Assembly: GCA_013420905.1 (NCBI GenBank)
Contig: JAAXNY010000001.1
Location: forward strand, 4,464,001 to 4,528,000
Direction: 5' to 3'
Length of the DNA: 64,000 nucleotides
Source of the DNA: Collybia mongolica
Lineage: Eukaryota > Basidiomycota > Agaricomycetes > Agaricales > Clitocybaceae
A program made the position numbers and the translations under genes. Each line of letters starts with the position of its first letter. Position 1 is the first letter of the stretch. Below the pieces are notes generated by a model, which saw nothing but the letters and a program-made list of their open reading frames with translations, ran no database searches and was not told the origin of the DNA. Positions 1 through 10,838 of this stretch are shown piece by piece.

Positions 1-48
1 AATGATTCCGGTTCAGGTACTGATGTGATCGTCGTTGCAGGACCGTAA
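1..48 (+). CDS. possible 3' end of a gene cut by the window edge
   Basis: An open frame from the first base ends in TAA at 46-48 and reads NDSGSGTDVIVVAGP. It loosely resembles the C-terminus of the small secreted protein at 24131-24816 (GADAANGNDDLIVF), so it may be the last exon of a relative of that gene. The match is short and the upstream sequence is missing, so this is only a suggestion. Confidence 0.25.
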   Translation, partial: NDSGSGTDVIVVAGP

Positions 49-145
49 TATGCATTTTCGCAAGCTAAGGGCCAGTCGAAACCGTAGCCTTGAGCGCAGG
101 TTCGGGTTGAATTTCTGAAAACACGTCTTACTAAGTAGTACGCAG

Positions 146-420
146 TTGGCCCGTGGGATTCAATACTGCAGCCAATGGTATACACGCAGTACACGAGGAA
201 GTGGAATGTATAGTTTGTTCACCATCCAGCCTGTGTCGGATGCAAAGTTGAGCTACAAATGGCTCACAGGCGGAATTGTTTTCGTCGAGGCCATTCCTGC
301 CAGGGGGAAATATTATGGTAAGTTCTTAGAGATCAGGCGAGGACTTCCTGTATATGTGAAAACTGTAAGAGTACACACGGAGAGCATGCACCGTGGTTGG
401 ACAGCGCCGCTTGGGTAACT
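146..420 (+). pseudogene. truncated copy of the acyl-CoA/4-coumarate-CoA ligase C-terminus
   Basis: Bases 228-345 match the last exon of the ligase at 19242-21998, including SDAKLSYKWLTGGIVFVEAIP, in the opposite orientation. The lysine-bearing region of the adenylating-enzyme C-terminus (PKTASGKILRR in the intact gene) is shortened here to PARGKYYG: six bases are missing and the following frame is altered. No other part of the ligase is visible on this side, so it cannot encode an enzyme. It lies tail-to-tail with the neighbouring acyl-CoA dehydrogenase copy, as the intact ligase does with its own neighbour, and marks the end of the inverted duplication. It is a relic rather than a gene. Confidence 0.75.
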
Positions 421-627
421 GGGTTACCCATTCTTCGTGGGTTTGAAACATGCACTGGTAATGAAGATGACGAGCTCCGAAAAGATTTTTTACCAAGAAA
501 TGTATCGTACATCGTTGAACAGATTAAGTGAAGAAGCACACTTTACGAGCCTACTAAATACACGCACTTGTCGAACGCTCCAGCATTATGCCGCTAACAT
601 GTCACTGCACCACTTCTCAATACAAAC

Positions 628-2840
628 TCACAACTTTGCTCCCCGTTCCTTCCCTGGTGTCGCTCTATACACCATCCTGGAATTTATGTCGGCCCTCCTG
701 ACGTACTCACTCTCCTTAAGCATAGCGGAGATTTCCCTCTTATATCCCCACACATCTCCTTCCTCTATCCATCTTCTAAACGCCTCTACATCCACCTCTA
801 CACTATTCGCATCCTCTCCGCTTTTGATTGCCCATACCGCGTGTTCCAACAGATACAAAGCACATGCAGTGCTAACAAAGTAGTTGAGAGCTGGACGTGA
901 GAGGAGGGGATTTGTCAATGCGAGGGATAAGTAATCAGGTAGCACTGGGAGGAGGGTGGAAGCGAGTGTTTGTGCTGGGCTTTGCAACGATTGAGCATGC
1001 GGGGAAAAGCCAGACAAATTTAAAGCCGAGTCCACAATCCCCTTTGCCCAGTCCATGAAACACGCCACCGTCTTCCCATCCTTTGTTACTCTACCGAGAT
1101 CCAAGGCAAGGACGTTGGTTGTTCCCTCCCAAATCCTCTCCACCAAAACATCCCTAATCAGCCTACCTATCCCCACTTCTTCCATATACCCTAGTCCGCC
1201 CAACGCGCCCATCATCTCTTCCATCGCCGTGGGACATTTTACGGCAGCATATGCCTTGATAGCAGGGGTTAACATCTTGAGCCTCATCACATCTTTCTCG
1301 GTTGCTACTCCACATTCGGTCTTCCCTAAGAGTTCCACTGCACCGAAGGATAAGTACGTCAGGGCCCTATACAACAATGTAGATTCTGCGAGCGTGGCCA
1401 CGTATAAGGGAGAGTCAGCCAATATAGTTTGCCCTGTATTGATCCTCCGGACACGTGCATATTCCCGTGCGATTGCGATACACCTTTGCAAAGACCCGAC
1501 GCAGTGAATTGCGGAATGTATTCGGGAGATGTTGAGAACCGTAGCGACCGCCTTCACACCCTCGCCTGGATTACCGATCAACCACCCCCGTGTGGACTGC
1601 AGGGAGAGTTCGGCGGTGGGCACACCATGGGTGCCAACTTTGTTTTTGAGTCGGTGCATTTGGACGCCGTTGCTCAGTGGTGAAGGAAAAGGACCATGGC
1701 GAAGGGGGACGACAAAAAGGGAGAGGCCAGGGGTGCCAGTGTCCGGGGATGTTCTTGCGAGAGCAAGAGAGAGATTGCCCTCTGCGGCACTAGAGAACCA
1801 TTTGAAACTGTCGAGGAGATAGGAAGGTCCGAAGTCCGTGGACACCGATTGCGTAGGTGTGGCGGTGGATTCGGAGAGAGAGAGGTCAGACCCTCCTGGG
1901 CGCTGATTGTCAGCGAGAAGATGAATTAATTGGATGAGGATAACGAAGAGAAAATCAAAGTCCCTACCTCTGTCATCCATTGGCCACATAAATACCTTGT
2001 AGAAGGGCTCCGGCTTTGGATGAGAATAAGGGAAATTTGACGACATAGATCAACAATTAACATCGTACCTAATTAACATTGGAAGGAGCTCTCGTTTCAT
2101 CTTATGTGTCCCATATAGTTCCAGAGCTTTGAGCATTACTTTAGTATATCTTACCTTGAGAGGAGAAAATCTTAGGCTCACTCCTAACAGCACCATCTGT
2201 CATTCCCATCGGGCACATTATCTATGTGCGTAAAGGAAGGTTCAGTGGCCCCCAACATTAACGAACGAAAGACTTACCAAATGACAATCCCCAGTCATAA
2301 TCATGATTTTGAAGAACGAATATATCCTACTAAGCTCCTTGTATTCTCGCTCATATGGAATGGCTACGTATCCTTCTCTGGTCGCAAATTGTTCAAGCAT
2401 TCTCCATCCTTCGGATGTATGTAGATCATCTATTCTACGACCCCAATGATCGTACTGAGTCAACGACGCTGGATGGACCAGAGGAGCGAGGGGTCGAATG
2501 TCTATTTTGGGAGTCACAAGAGAAACGTAAGTACGGTCACTATATGGATAAAATGTATCGCTTTCCTTCTACCAATGTATTTCCCAAACGAACGAGATCA
2601 GGTTCAACGGATTGTCGGACACTGTAGTGGAGGGTTCATCCTGAAGTTCAGATAAAACGTACTGTGGCGGAGGTATATACCTGGGGGGGTAGCAAGCGCC
2701 TGAGGAGGCTCGGTAAGATTGGATCAGTCAAGTATGGGTTGCAAGAATTATCAAACGGAGGCTGAGGGGATTGTATGGGATAATATACACTGGAAACTTC
2801 TAAGGGGACGAACTTGTTGAAACCCTTCTTCAACGCGCAT
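628..2840 (-). CDS. AidB-like acyl-CoA dehydrogenase, copy 1 (possibly decaying)
   Basis: Flavoprotein of the acyl-CoA dehydrogenase superfamily, fungal branch related to AidB; such enzymes use FAD, but the substrate of this branch is not established. The start is ATG at 2840 (MRVEEGFQQ), continued after a short intron by PPFDNSCNPYLTDP. Later exons carry HWGRRIDDLHTSEGW, IMCPMGMTDGA, GQWMTE, RPGGSDLSLSES, FKWFSS, ALGGLGYMEEVG and IWEGTTNVLALD, the usual order of N-terminal helices, beta domain and C-terminal helices. The stop is at 628. The last exon (about 1.3 kb) is fully open. One intron donor is in doubt: where the sister gene has GT at 16937-16938, this copy has TT at 2553-2552, and reading through meets a stop. 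Copy 1 may therefore be mis-spliced or non-functional, although its long last exon shows little decay. Confidence 0.8.
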
Positions 2841-3036
2841 GCTAAGTGAAGTTTAGATGGGAAGTTCGGGATTAGGGACCAAGTTGGAAATGAGAGTAGT
2901 CCGTCGATATGTACATCTTCATGCCGTCTTGGTCATACAATTGGTTATAAATGGAATCCTATTCAAATTTTCTACGTCACCCAGACTATTCCTGCTCCTT
3001 TAAATTGGAATTGGTAATCAATCTGACTGAGCCGTG

Positions 3037-3990
3037 TCACCCAATACAGACCATAATCCGATAGTCAAATGTTATGACACGCGCGGATGATGAATATACT
3101 CGTTCCAGAGAATCGTTGGAAATGACGAATGTTATCCATCTCCAGGTAGACCGCCATGCTCGCAACAACTTGGTCCCAAAACGGGAGTCACGTACACGGT
3201 GTTGCAACGTTGGGGCGGAAGACATCAGACTACGTATTATACCGTAGAACAAGATAAGAGCAAGTTCCATATCTTCCTCGCGCTCCGGAGTTAGGGTGTG
3301 AGGTGGAGGTGGGACCTCAAGATACTGATAGAAGACACTATGTATCTCGGGGTATGGTGTGAGGCTGGTTTGAGCGCCGGGGCGATCCATGAGTCCTTTC
3401 AGGTCAAAAGTGGACGTTCTGGAGGCCTTGGAAGATAGGTTTTGGATTCGTCTGTCGGACAAGTAACATGGTCGTACTTGGTAAAGAAATCTTGATTCCT
3501 CTTGAGGGAGACGGTAACGCAAAGGGTCGGTCTCTGGAAGCATCGAGCGCTTCGAACTGAAGTTCTGACATATCGGCATTGAAATGCACTATTTGCATAC
3601 GTTGAAGGGGGTTGGAATCCATGTTGGAATCTTGGAAGCCTGGACAGAGGGTGTTCAGTGCTGCGTGTCAGTGATTCGTGCACTCAAAACATCAAGACGG
3701 TGTTGGGGTGCGATAGACGATAGCGAGATCTTCGGCATTGTTGAAACGTCTATATGTAGTCGGTTGTTAACGAGAAACTTGTGAAGGGCTTATTAATGAT
3801 TATGTCGGCTTGGAAGTTGGACTCACCAGCGAAGTGGGGGGCCAAGAAGCGCTTAAATGATGAAGCTGAGGGTAACAAAACTTTAATTTTGGGGGAACTT
3901 CGGGGGGTTGGTCTCCTGGCCACTCACGACATCCAGGACCTCGTGGAGGTCAAAGCTGGATGAGTTTGAGGCTGGGATAATCCGAGACGC
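3037..3990 (-). CDS. hypothetical protein, gene model incomplete
   Basis: The longest piece is an open frame at 3579-3037 with RDSRFGTKLLRAWRSTWRW near its end. The Arg/Trp-rich stretch after a helical segment recalls uncharacterised Agaricomycete proteins, some carrying MYND zinc fingers, but no zinc finger is visible here. Upstream, good splice sites join FDLHEVLDV (about 3915) to LHHLSASWPPTSL (about 3830), so several small exons probably precede the long one. No convincing start codon was found. It could be a genuine multi-exon gene or a fragment. The function is unknown. Confidence 0.4.
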
Positions 3991-4239
3991 TCTTTATGGT
4001 ACAGTTGGCCATCGGACAGGCCCAGGCAGTGAGTGGTCTTGAGTGAGCCGTCTCCACTGTTATATCACGTGTACGTATCAGCTCACGTTTGATTTGAACC
4101 CTACGCAGTGAAGGTTCCATCCTCCACTCGTCGTATCTTAATTTTCAGCTCCCTGCGATGACGAACGATATACATAAACCTCCAGTGCCGCGAGTCTAAG
4201 CTCCTTAAAAGTCACCTAACCCAACCCATTGGCAGTCTC

Positions 4240-5400
4240 TAGAGCAATTTGAAAATGGCAAGATTTCTCATCCAAACAGCAAACCTCTGGCGTATTTTTT
4301 CTCATGCACGCTGACCCCATTTATCTGGCGTTATTCCCGTTCTTCATTCTTTATGTTCGATCATCTGGTAGGACAGAGTTCCTTGTAATAGGGAACAAGC
4401 GTGGTCATACGCACCTCTCTATGATGCACAACGTACCCCAAGTAGAAGTGATCTACAGCATCTCACCCTCAACAACTACGGTCTATCGGTTCCAGTCACC
4501 CTCAATGCCCATTACCACAGAACGCGTGTGGTCCTTCAACTGCAATGACGCTCGTCCCTTACATACTAAACTCCTCTTCAAAACCGGCCCAAAACAAATT
4601 TACGACGATGGTTGCAACACCTTTGGCGGTCGCTTACTATATCGCTTGCCATTGTACACTTTGCGAAGCTTGGACTCCCAGCCATTGGCAACCAGTGCCA
4701 GGTCATATCTGACTCCCACTACGAACCAGGTTCAAAACCTAATCACCCACGATATTCACATTGTGCGATAGGCCGACACGGGAGTAAGCAGCTCATAACA
4801 TTGCTATAGCGTTGCTTTCGCACGTATAATGTCGCCTTTCGGACTGTGGGCACACATAGCAACGTCAGTGAGCCGCTCTTCCACTTGGACACTTACCCAC
4901 CCCGTTAGTGGTCTATCTGATAATCGTCGGATCTCGCTATACAAATGGGAGACATATTTATGAGAGCGGCAGAGCACTCGTCGGTACAACATCAGTCAGA
5001 GTCAAAATCAGACTCAAGCGTCTTCTCTTGTCCTAGGCGCTTAGTGAAGTCTTGGGTTCTCCAATGCTTCAAGACACCCTGCTTCTAACGAGGTCGTCTG
5101 TTTTCTTTTTTTGCTGTTTTGTCGCCTCCTCCCATCCCCATTCGAGTTGCGTTGTGTAAGTAGACTGATGTGCTTGCGCTAGCTCCCTTGGGTTGTTACG
5201 TACGTTTAACGCGGAAACTCCTCTGATATATAACATCGAGGTATCTTTCATGTCAAGATGACACCCAACATCTCGATCAGAATTCTCTCCGGTAACTTCG
5301 AGATGGCGGAGAAGTATCATGAGATCCACGAACGAATATCATCCAATTTCAGAGTCCCTATTGCAAAGCTCGTCCGAAGGCACAAAGCGCCTCCCCATAT
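4240..5400 (+). repeat. 1.1-kb dispersed repeat, copy 1 (direct repeat of 22415-23570)
   Basis: Runs of close similarity in the same order and orientation are shared with 22415-23570. Examples are GGTAGGACAGAGTTCCTTG (4367-4385), CAAAACCGGCCCAAAACAA (4578-4596), a T-rich run followed by GCTGTTTTGTCGCCT (near 5100-5130) and GTCAAGATGACACCCAACAT (5252-5271). No long open frame is conserved between the copies, and no terminal inverted repeats, reverse transcriptase or transposase were seen. It may be a non-autonomous element, an LTR remnant or a duplicated regulatory region. The boundaries are approximate. Confidence 0.65.
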
Positions 5401-5896
5401 CTCCCACTCCCAGTTTCTATTCTCTCCGGATGGCTTCCGCTGTTACCCGGCCAGCCCATGATAGCCCACAACGGCTTTTGTATAACCCAACCGCACCACA
5501 TTAATGAGCTCCACAAATCGCCAGACGCCGTGGAGCCCCGAACAAACCGCACCTGAGACCCTGACCTAGAGGAATGCAAAACTTCAGAAGATGTGTGCAC
5601 TTGTAGTATTAGCTTTCGTATCATGCAACCCATTCCACCCCGGAGCTCCTCCAATTGCAATGTCAGCCAATACTCTCCTATGTAAATATCATTTTCGCGA
5701 TTCCAGCACTAGCCGATACCATTCAGGATTTGGACTACAGGCAAGACACCCTCGGACATACTGTCAAAATGGGTGATATATCATCTAAAATTACATACTT
5801 CGAATAATAAGAAATACAAACACCGGCCACCACATCACGAGGCCCGGAGTGTAGATATCCACTCGGTACCTAGTAAGGTGAAAACATAAGATCAGA
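5401..5896. other. no gene seen downstream of the desaturase
   Basis: Short open frames only; none has recognisable motifs or splice structure. This is presumably the 3' untranslated and intergenic part between repeat copy 1 and the end of the desaturase gene. Confidence 0.5.
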
Positions 5897-7458
5897 TCAC
5901 TCGTTCCTTGCTTCAGCAATATATAGCCTTTGCGCAGGTGCGATGCTACCACCCTCTCCCACTCGTTCTATACCTCCAGCAAGAACCGCCACTCTTTTCA
6001 TTGCAAGTAGCTGTAGTGATGCAATTGGTAAGATCGTAAATGAATAATAAAAAAAGTGGAATGAAAGTCTTACATTATGAGCCGCATTTGAGTGATCATA
6101 GACGCCCCCGAAGAACGACGAAGTCATATCTCTACCCGAGTTGGAAGAAAGCAGGGCAGGGCCTCCGGGATGCACATTCACAAAATCTGTCGCGTCGTGA
6201 ATAAATCCCGAAACGAGTATAAGAACGCGTGTCTTCGATTCTGATTGAACTTTTTGCAAGCTTGAGTCAATATATACTTGTATGTAATAACCAGTAAGAT
6301 AGAAACGTACAAGTATCCCATGTAACAACCGGTAGGTCAGCCAAGGGCATGGGCCACTTCAGTCCATCCTGCAACTGTTTTAACGCTTTCACCTTCATGG
6401 CAAATGCACTCTTCTCTATCTCATTCCGAGGGAACACCCTGAGCTGACTTGCCATACCAAAAGATGCACACAACGTGATAAACCATTTGGTTGGGTCAAA
6501 CTGGTACCATTCAACCGCGTTCCGATAATCCATGGGAAACTGATGGTGAAAGTTATGATAACCTTCACCCATGGTTAAAATCGCCGATGTGACGTTATCG
6601 CATGGGGAGAGTCGGTCATCGTAGGGCTTGTCCCCAAGATAATGGGCAATTGAATTGATACAAAACACGCTCTGGAAGATAGGATATAAGATTATTGACC
6701 CACTCTATAACTCGGAAACGTTTAACCCTTACATGGTGACAAATCGTCATCCGCAATGCACAGACATAACAGAGGCCTCCAACCCAATCGCCCCAAAAGA
6801 GCCCAGGAATGACGGAAGGAAGAAGGAATCCAAACACGAACGCAATAGGGAAATACCAACGATGCTGCCACTGAACCAGGAGATCGTTTTGTAAGTCTGA
6901 AATATCCGTAGCACCTGCGCGGACATCTGTACGAAATACCGTCCATCCGATATGAGTCCAGAACAAGCCTCGTTTGGAATTGTACGGATCACGGTCGGTG
7001 TCTGTGTAGCGGTGATGCGAGCGATGGCGACGAGCCCACCAGAAGCAAGATCCTTGGACAGCACTAGCTCCTGCTAGGATCAGTAGATATTGTAGAAGAA
7101 GAGTGGACTTGTAAGCTCTATGGGACCAAAGACGATGATAACCTATATTAAATTAGCATATGAAACCACAGGTAGCTGAAGGCTATGTCTTACCAGCAGT
7201 AATGCCTAGAGTAAACAGTAATAAGTACAACAGTCTAATATGAATAGAGTTCAACACACCAAATGTAGTGAATAGAAAATATCCTACCGTACACCACAGG
7301 GTTTGGCAGCATAGGTTGACGTGAAATAGTCCATAAAACGCGAGTGTCGGAGAGAGCGTTAACACAGAAAGGTTGAAAGCCTGGACGCCACGGATAGTCG
7401 GCCAATTTTCGCAGCCCAGTAAATTTGATGCTATCTCGAGAACTTGGTTTTGGTGCAT
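5897..7458 (-). CDS. OLE1: delta-9 fatty acid desaturase with C-terminal cytochrome b5 domain
   Basis: Stearoyl-CoA desaturase (Ole1 type), an integral ER membrane di-iron enzyme that puts the first double bond into palmitoyl- and stearoyl-CoA. All three histidine boxes are present: HRLWSH (after about residue 85), HRSHH, and HNFHH in GEGYHNFHHQFP. Hydrophobic segments lie around boxes one and two. The C-terminal cytochrome b5 domain has the haem motif HPGG in DFVNVHPGGPAL, and a second haem histidine in VYDHSNAAH, so the enzyme carries its own electron donor as yeast Ole1 does. Introns follow LWCT, ITAG, ICHH, WDT and NAAHN; each joins in frame with GT-AG borders. The ATG at 7458 is the first usable start. 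The protein looks somewhat shorter at the N-terminus than other Ole1 proteins, so an upstream exon is possible. Confidence 0.88.
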
Positions 7459-7654
7459 GTTCAGAACGAGGAAAGCGCTATACTAACCAAAGGCAAGCGA
7501 CAGTTCATTTATGCAGCGAAGAGGTAAGTGAGGAGTTGACGCGCGCCATTGATAGAGTTCTTCTTACATGCGCTCAGTGGATACACACATCAGTTGTGGC
7601 GATGCTTAAAGAGACGATACATCCCTAAATTCCCAAACTGCTTGACGGGGAATA

Positions 7655-8125
7655 TCACAGATCTAGAGAAGAGAAGATCGTATTTGGGTAGCCGGCAGAC
7701 CGCGTGGGCATTAGTGTGAGTTCTAGAATGTTTCCATCATTGAAATGATTCCGGCCTTGGAGGGACAGAGATACCAGTATAGAGTGACTAAAAACGCGAA
7801 AAGTTAGATCTGAGGTTACGGTAGGCAAATGCCCAGCCAAAGTTGGAGTTGTGGGGCCGGCATCTTCCGAGTTCAATGCAAAGCGTCTTGAACCATTCTG
7901 AATCTCACTGGTACCTCGCTGAACCGATATTCTCGAACATCTGATAGACTGTCTGTTGCTTGTGGACGTTCCAGCTTGTACAGCCCGTCCAGCCCGATCA
8001 CACTCGATAAGTGGCTCATTTACCACATTAAAATCTCGCCACCTATCAAGAAGTTCTTGATTTGAGGATTCAAGTTGAACGTTGAACGTTTGGACGTAAA
8101 GTACGTACTTCCATATGTACACCAC
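7655..8125 (-). CDS. doubtful open reading frame, 156 codons
   Basis: An uninterrupted frame lies just upstream of the desaturase, on the same strand. It has no signal peptide, membrane segment, repeat or family motif that I recognise. The amino-acid composition is unremarkable, with many Ser, Thr and Arg. It may be chance; it is listed because it is the longest frame in a 1.7-kb stretch without another candidate. Confidence 0.2.
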   Translation of the reverse strand: MVYIWKYVLYVQTFNVQLESSNQELLDRWRDFNVVNEPLIECDRAGRAVQAGTSTSNRQSIRCSRISVQRGTSEIQNGSRRFALNSEDAGPTTPTLAGHLPTVTSDLTFRVFSHSILVSLSLQGRNHFNDGNILELTLMPTRSAGYPNTIFSSLDL

Positions 8126-9158
8126 GGTACCGTAGCATAGGCTTCTCTGATTGATATGTACGGATTATTCTAGTGCACGCCTGCGTTTGCACGTGGCTAG
8201 AGATGGATCGTGAAATCTCCTTTGACTTTTATACTTTGGTGGGGTTTCCTGGAAAACCGGGATTTTCTCAAGTGACTATATATATATATATATATAGCAT
8301 GTGCAGCGGTAATGTCGGGGAGTGGCAAACCGTGACCGATCATTTCATGTTGAAAAGAAGAAAGAAGGTTGAGATTTGGTATTATATTTGACAGCTGACA
8401 TGACGTCAATATGAACCAATTTCTAAATGAAGAATCACTATGGCCCCCTACTTCAAGTGCGGACGACTTTTCACCGAGAGATTCGTCATGTCCAGGCTCC
8501 GGAATCGGATTTCAAGGTTCTTTTCTTTATTTTCCCTCGTGTAGCCGTGCCAACCTGTCCAAAAAGATCTAATTTCCCTTTCTTCTGTCCTTATGTCATA
8601 TTCACCAATGCTCACCAGTGCTCACTCCGCGGACGTTGAAGATTGAACCGCGGAGCACAATTACTCACATGGTAATAGGTTGAGCTCCATCAGGATCACA
8701 GTATTACAGAGCGCTCAACGCTGAACGTTTAAACCCCGATATGACAGACGTATCATAACTACGATGATCGGCCTAGATGCGTACTCTCCGCTCTACATTT
8801 GACTCGTGGGCTCTTGATTGATGGGGGTTGATTGAAGACGAGGTTTGATTGTGAGGGCCTTTTTATATCTCTTACTGAGGTCGTGGGGTTGGGGTAGTCC
8901 ACACATCCGTCTCACTGATGAAAGACATCTCCTTAACCCGTGTGAGCTCTCGATATCTCAACCTTTGCGAAAAGAAAAGACACATTGCTAAAATCAATGA
9001 TTTCAGGCTTCGTTCGTTTCCCTTTGGGTGAATGACTTTTTTCAGGCTACAATTACACTCTCTGACGGATCTATCTATTTCTGCGTACCGGTCTTGGACG
9101 TCACAGGTGGAGACTCTTTTCTACGGTAACATTGCCCAATTCCCTCATCGACGAGGAA
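8126..9158. other. intergenic region with a TA microsatellite
   Basis: No gene is supported here. It contains the (TA)10 run at 8277-8296 and pyrimidine-rich stretches. The right part presumably holds the promoter of the membrane protein at 9159. Confidence 0.5.
8277..8296. repeat. (TA)10 microsatellite
   Basis: Ten perfect TA units, in intergenic DNA. Confidence 0.95.
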
Positions 9159-10559
9159 ATGTGTTTCTCACTAATCCTTTACTACCTAGGTGCATATGTC
9201 GTCCTATACTTCATATGCATGTACATCCTCCTTTATCGCCGGAGTAAGAATACTCCCGTGAATAAGCCAATGGTCGGCACCGCCACTGCGGTTTTCTTGC
9301 TCTCGACAACGCACGTTATAGTCGGACTCGCTCGTGGTATTCAGGCGTTCATTGACTCGCCAGACGGGGCATTGGGCTATTATGAACAGATATGGAATTG
9401 GCTGAGTATATTCAAGCAGGCGATATATGCCACAGAAAAGTACGAGAGACATGTCATACGAAAATATACATGTGAACTCAACTAACACTCTTATAGTATC
9501 ATATCTGACGGCCTGGTGGTAAGTTGTCTGGTAAAGATTTTGGGTGCATAGTCTAAAGTGACATACTCCACAGGTTTACCGCTGTTACATCGTTTGGGGT
9601 CATAGCTGGAAAATCGTGGTTGTTCCAATCATAATGTTGACTGGCACAACGGGTTGGTCTTTCCAAAAAAAACAACTTCCACGCCGCGCGATTAACAAGC
9701 TCTCATCCGCGTAGTCTGTGGGTACCTCGCTGTGTACAATTTCAGCCAAGTCCATCCTGGGGAGAATGTTTTTGTGAGCAATATCGCACAATGGGGCACT
9801 GCACTGTTCAGCCTGTCGCTTGTTACGAATATCATCGTCACCACTCTCATCGGTTAGTCCAATTAATCGCATGCACCTAAACATTTGCCATATATATTGT
9901 CACAGCTTCACGCATTTGGTGGCTTTCTCGTAGTGTCCGGCCTTACCTTGGAAGGCGACACCTAGTGAAGTATAATCAGGCGATGGGAATAATGTAAGTG
10001 CTTCAACTTGGCCTTTCGCACAATTTCTAACCCCGAATAGTATTGAATCTGGCGCAATCTACTCCGCCTCACTCATGACATTGTTAATCTTGTACTGTAC
10101 GAAGACAAATTCCCAGGTCTGTCAACTCCCTGTCAGATGAGATATTTGCTTACGAGTTTTGCACGAAATAGTACATTGTGTACGATGCCCTCGCTCAAAT
10201 CATGGTGCGTATATTACCCAATGCTAGCATGTCTGAAGTTGTTACCCACACTTCGCAACTAGGGAATCGTCCCAACACTCATTATCGTCCGCATCGGCCT
10301 TGGAATCAGCGCCCAAGACCACGGTACCACATTTACTACTACTATCAAAGGGGACAGCAGTCGAAATACAGGTCCTGGATCGAACACCAGGTCGGGTCTT
10401 GGTAACCGTGCGGTCAACTTGCCAATTATGATTCGCCGAGAAGTCGAGACCACGGCTTCCACTGGGGACCGCGATCTGGACGAGTACGGCGAAGGCCCGA
10501 AGAAGGGAGAAGGTTATGAACTGGGGCGTGTTCATTCATCTGGACAAGTTGCAGTTTGA
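9159..10559 (+). CDS. multi-pass membrane protein of an Agaricomycete orphan family
   Basis: Several short exons splice into a protein rich in hydrophobic helices: LILYYLGAYVVLYFICMYIL near the start, VGTATAVFLLSTTHVIVGLA, then GLVVYRCYIVWG, WGTALFSLSLVTNIIVTTLI, SGAIYSASLMTLLILY and GIVPTLIIVRIGLG. The pattern 'DGL..YRCY.VWG' and the 6-7 helices ending in a polar Ser/Thr/Gly-rich tail are typical of a very large, uncharacterised basidiomycete family. The function and ligand are unknown. The ATG at 9159 is the only methionine in the first frame; an extra 5' exon is possible. Exon joins use GT-AG sites near 9438, 9522, 9570, 9855, 9905, 9992 and 10040. The stop is TGA at 10557-10559. Confidence 0.72.
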
Positions 10560-10838
10560 TTTAAAAATATTGAGAATGTCGTTAAAAACCTGTGTAACGC
10601 CTGATGAGCATATGATCCTACTTAATATAAAGCACGCTATCAATGTGATCACCGAAATCTGCTGGCCTGTCGGTTGTACAAAATATTCAAGTCATGTCGG
10701 AAGCTTAAGCGTGCAATTCCCTCTGGACGATAAACTATGACATGCATATCACTATTCAACAAACCTATAGTTTATTTTGCAGACTCGAGGGATACTGTAT
10801 TTCTAAGAATTGACAGATGTCATCGGCTATTGCAAGCG

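Larger units (their letters stand above)
140..2960. repeat. left arm of an inverted segmental duplication (partner 16530-19420)
   Basis: Read on the minus strand, this stretch follows the plus strand of 16530-19420: the promoter side, the whole acyl-CoA dehydrogenase gene with its introns, the spacer and the end of the ligase. The spacer also matches, for example the sequence around ACCGTGGTTGGA at 390-402. Coding parts look roughly nine-tenths identical by eye and introns less so. The arm ends are estimates. Confidence 0.8.

Noticed and set aside
1055..1507. Plus-strand frames inside ACAD copy 1 (also minus-strand frames at 17665-18531 in copy 2)
   Set aside because: They mirror each other because the two genes are duplicates, but they lie wholly antisense to a recognised enzyme and have no motifs.
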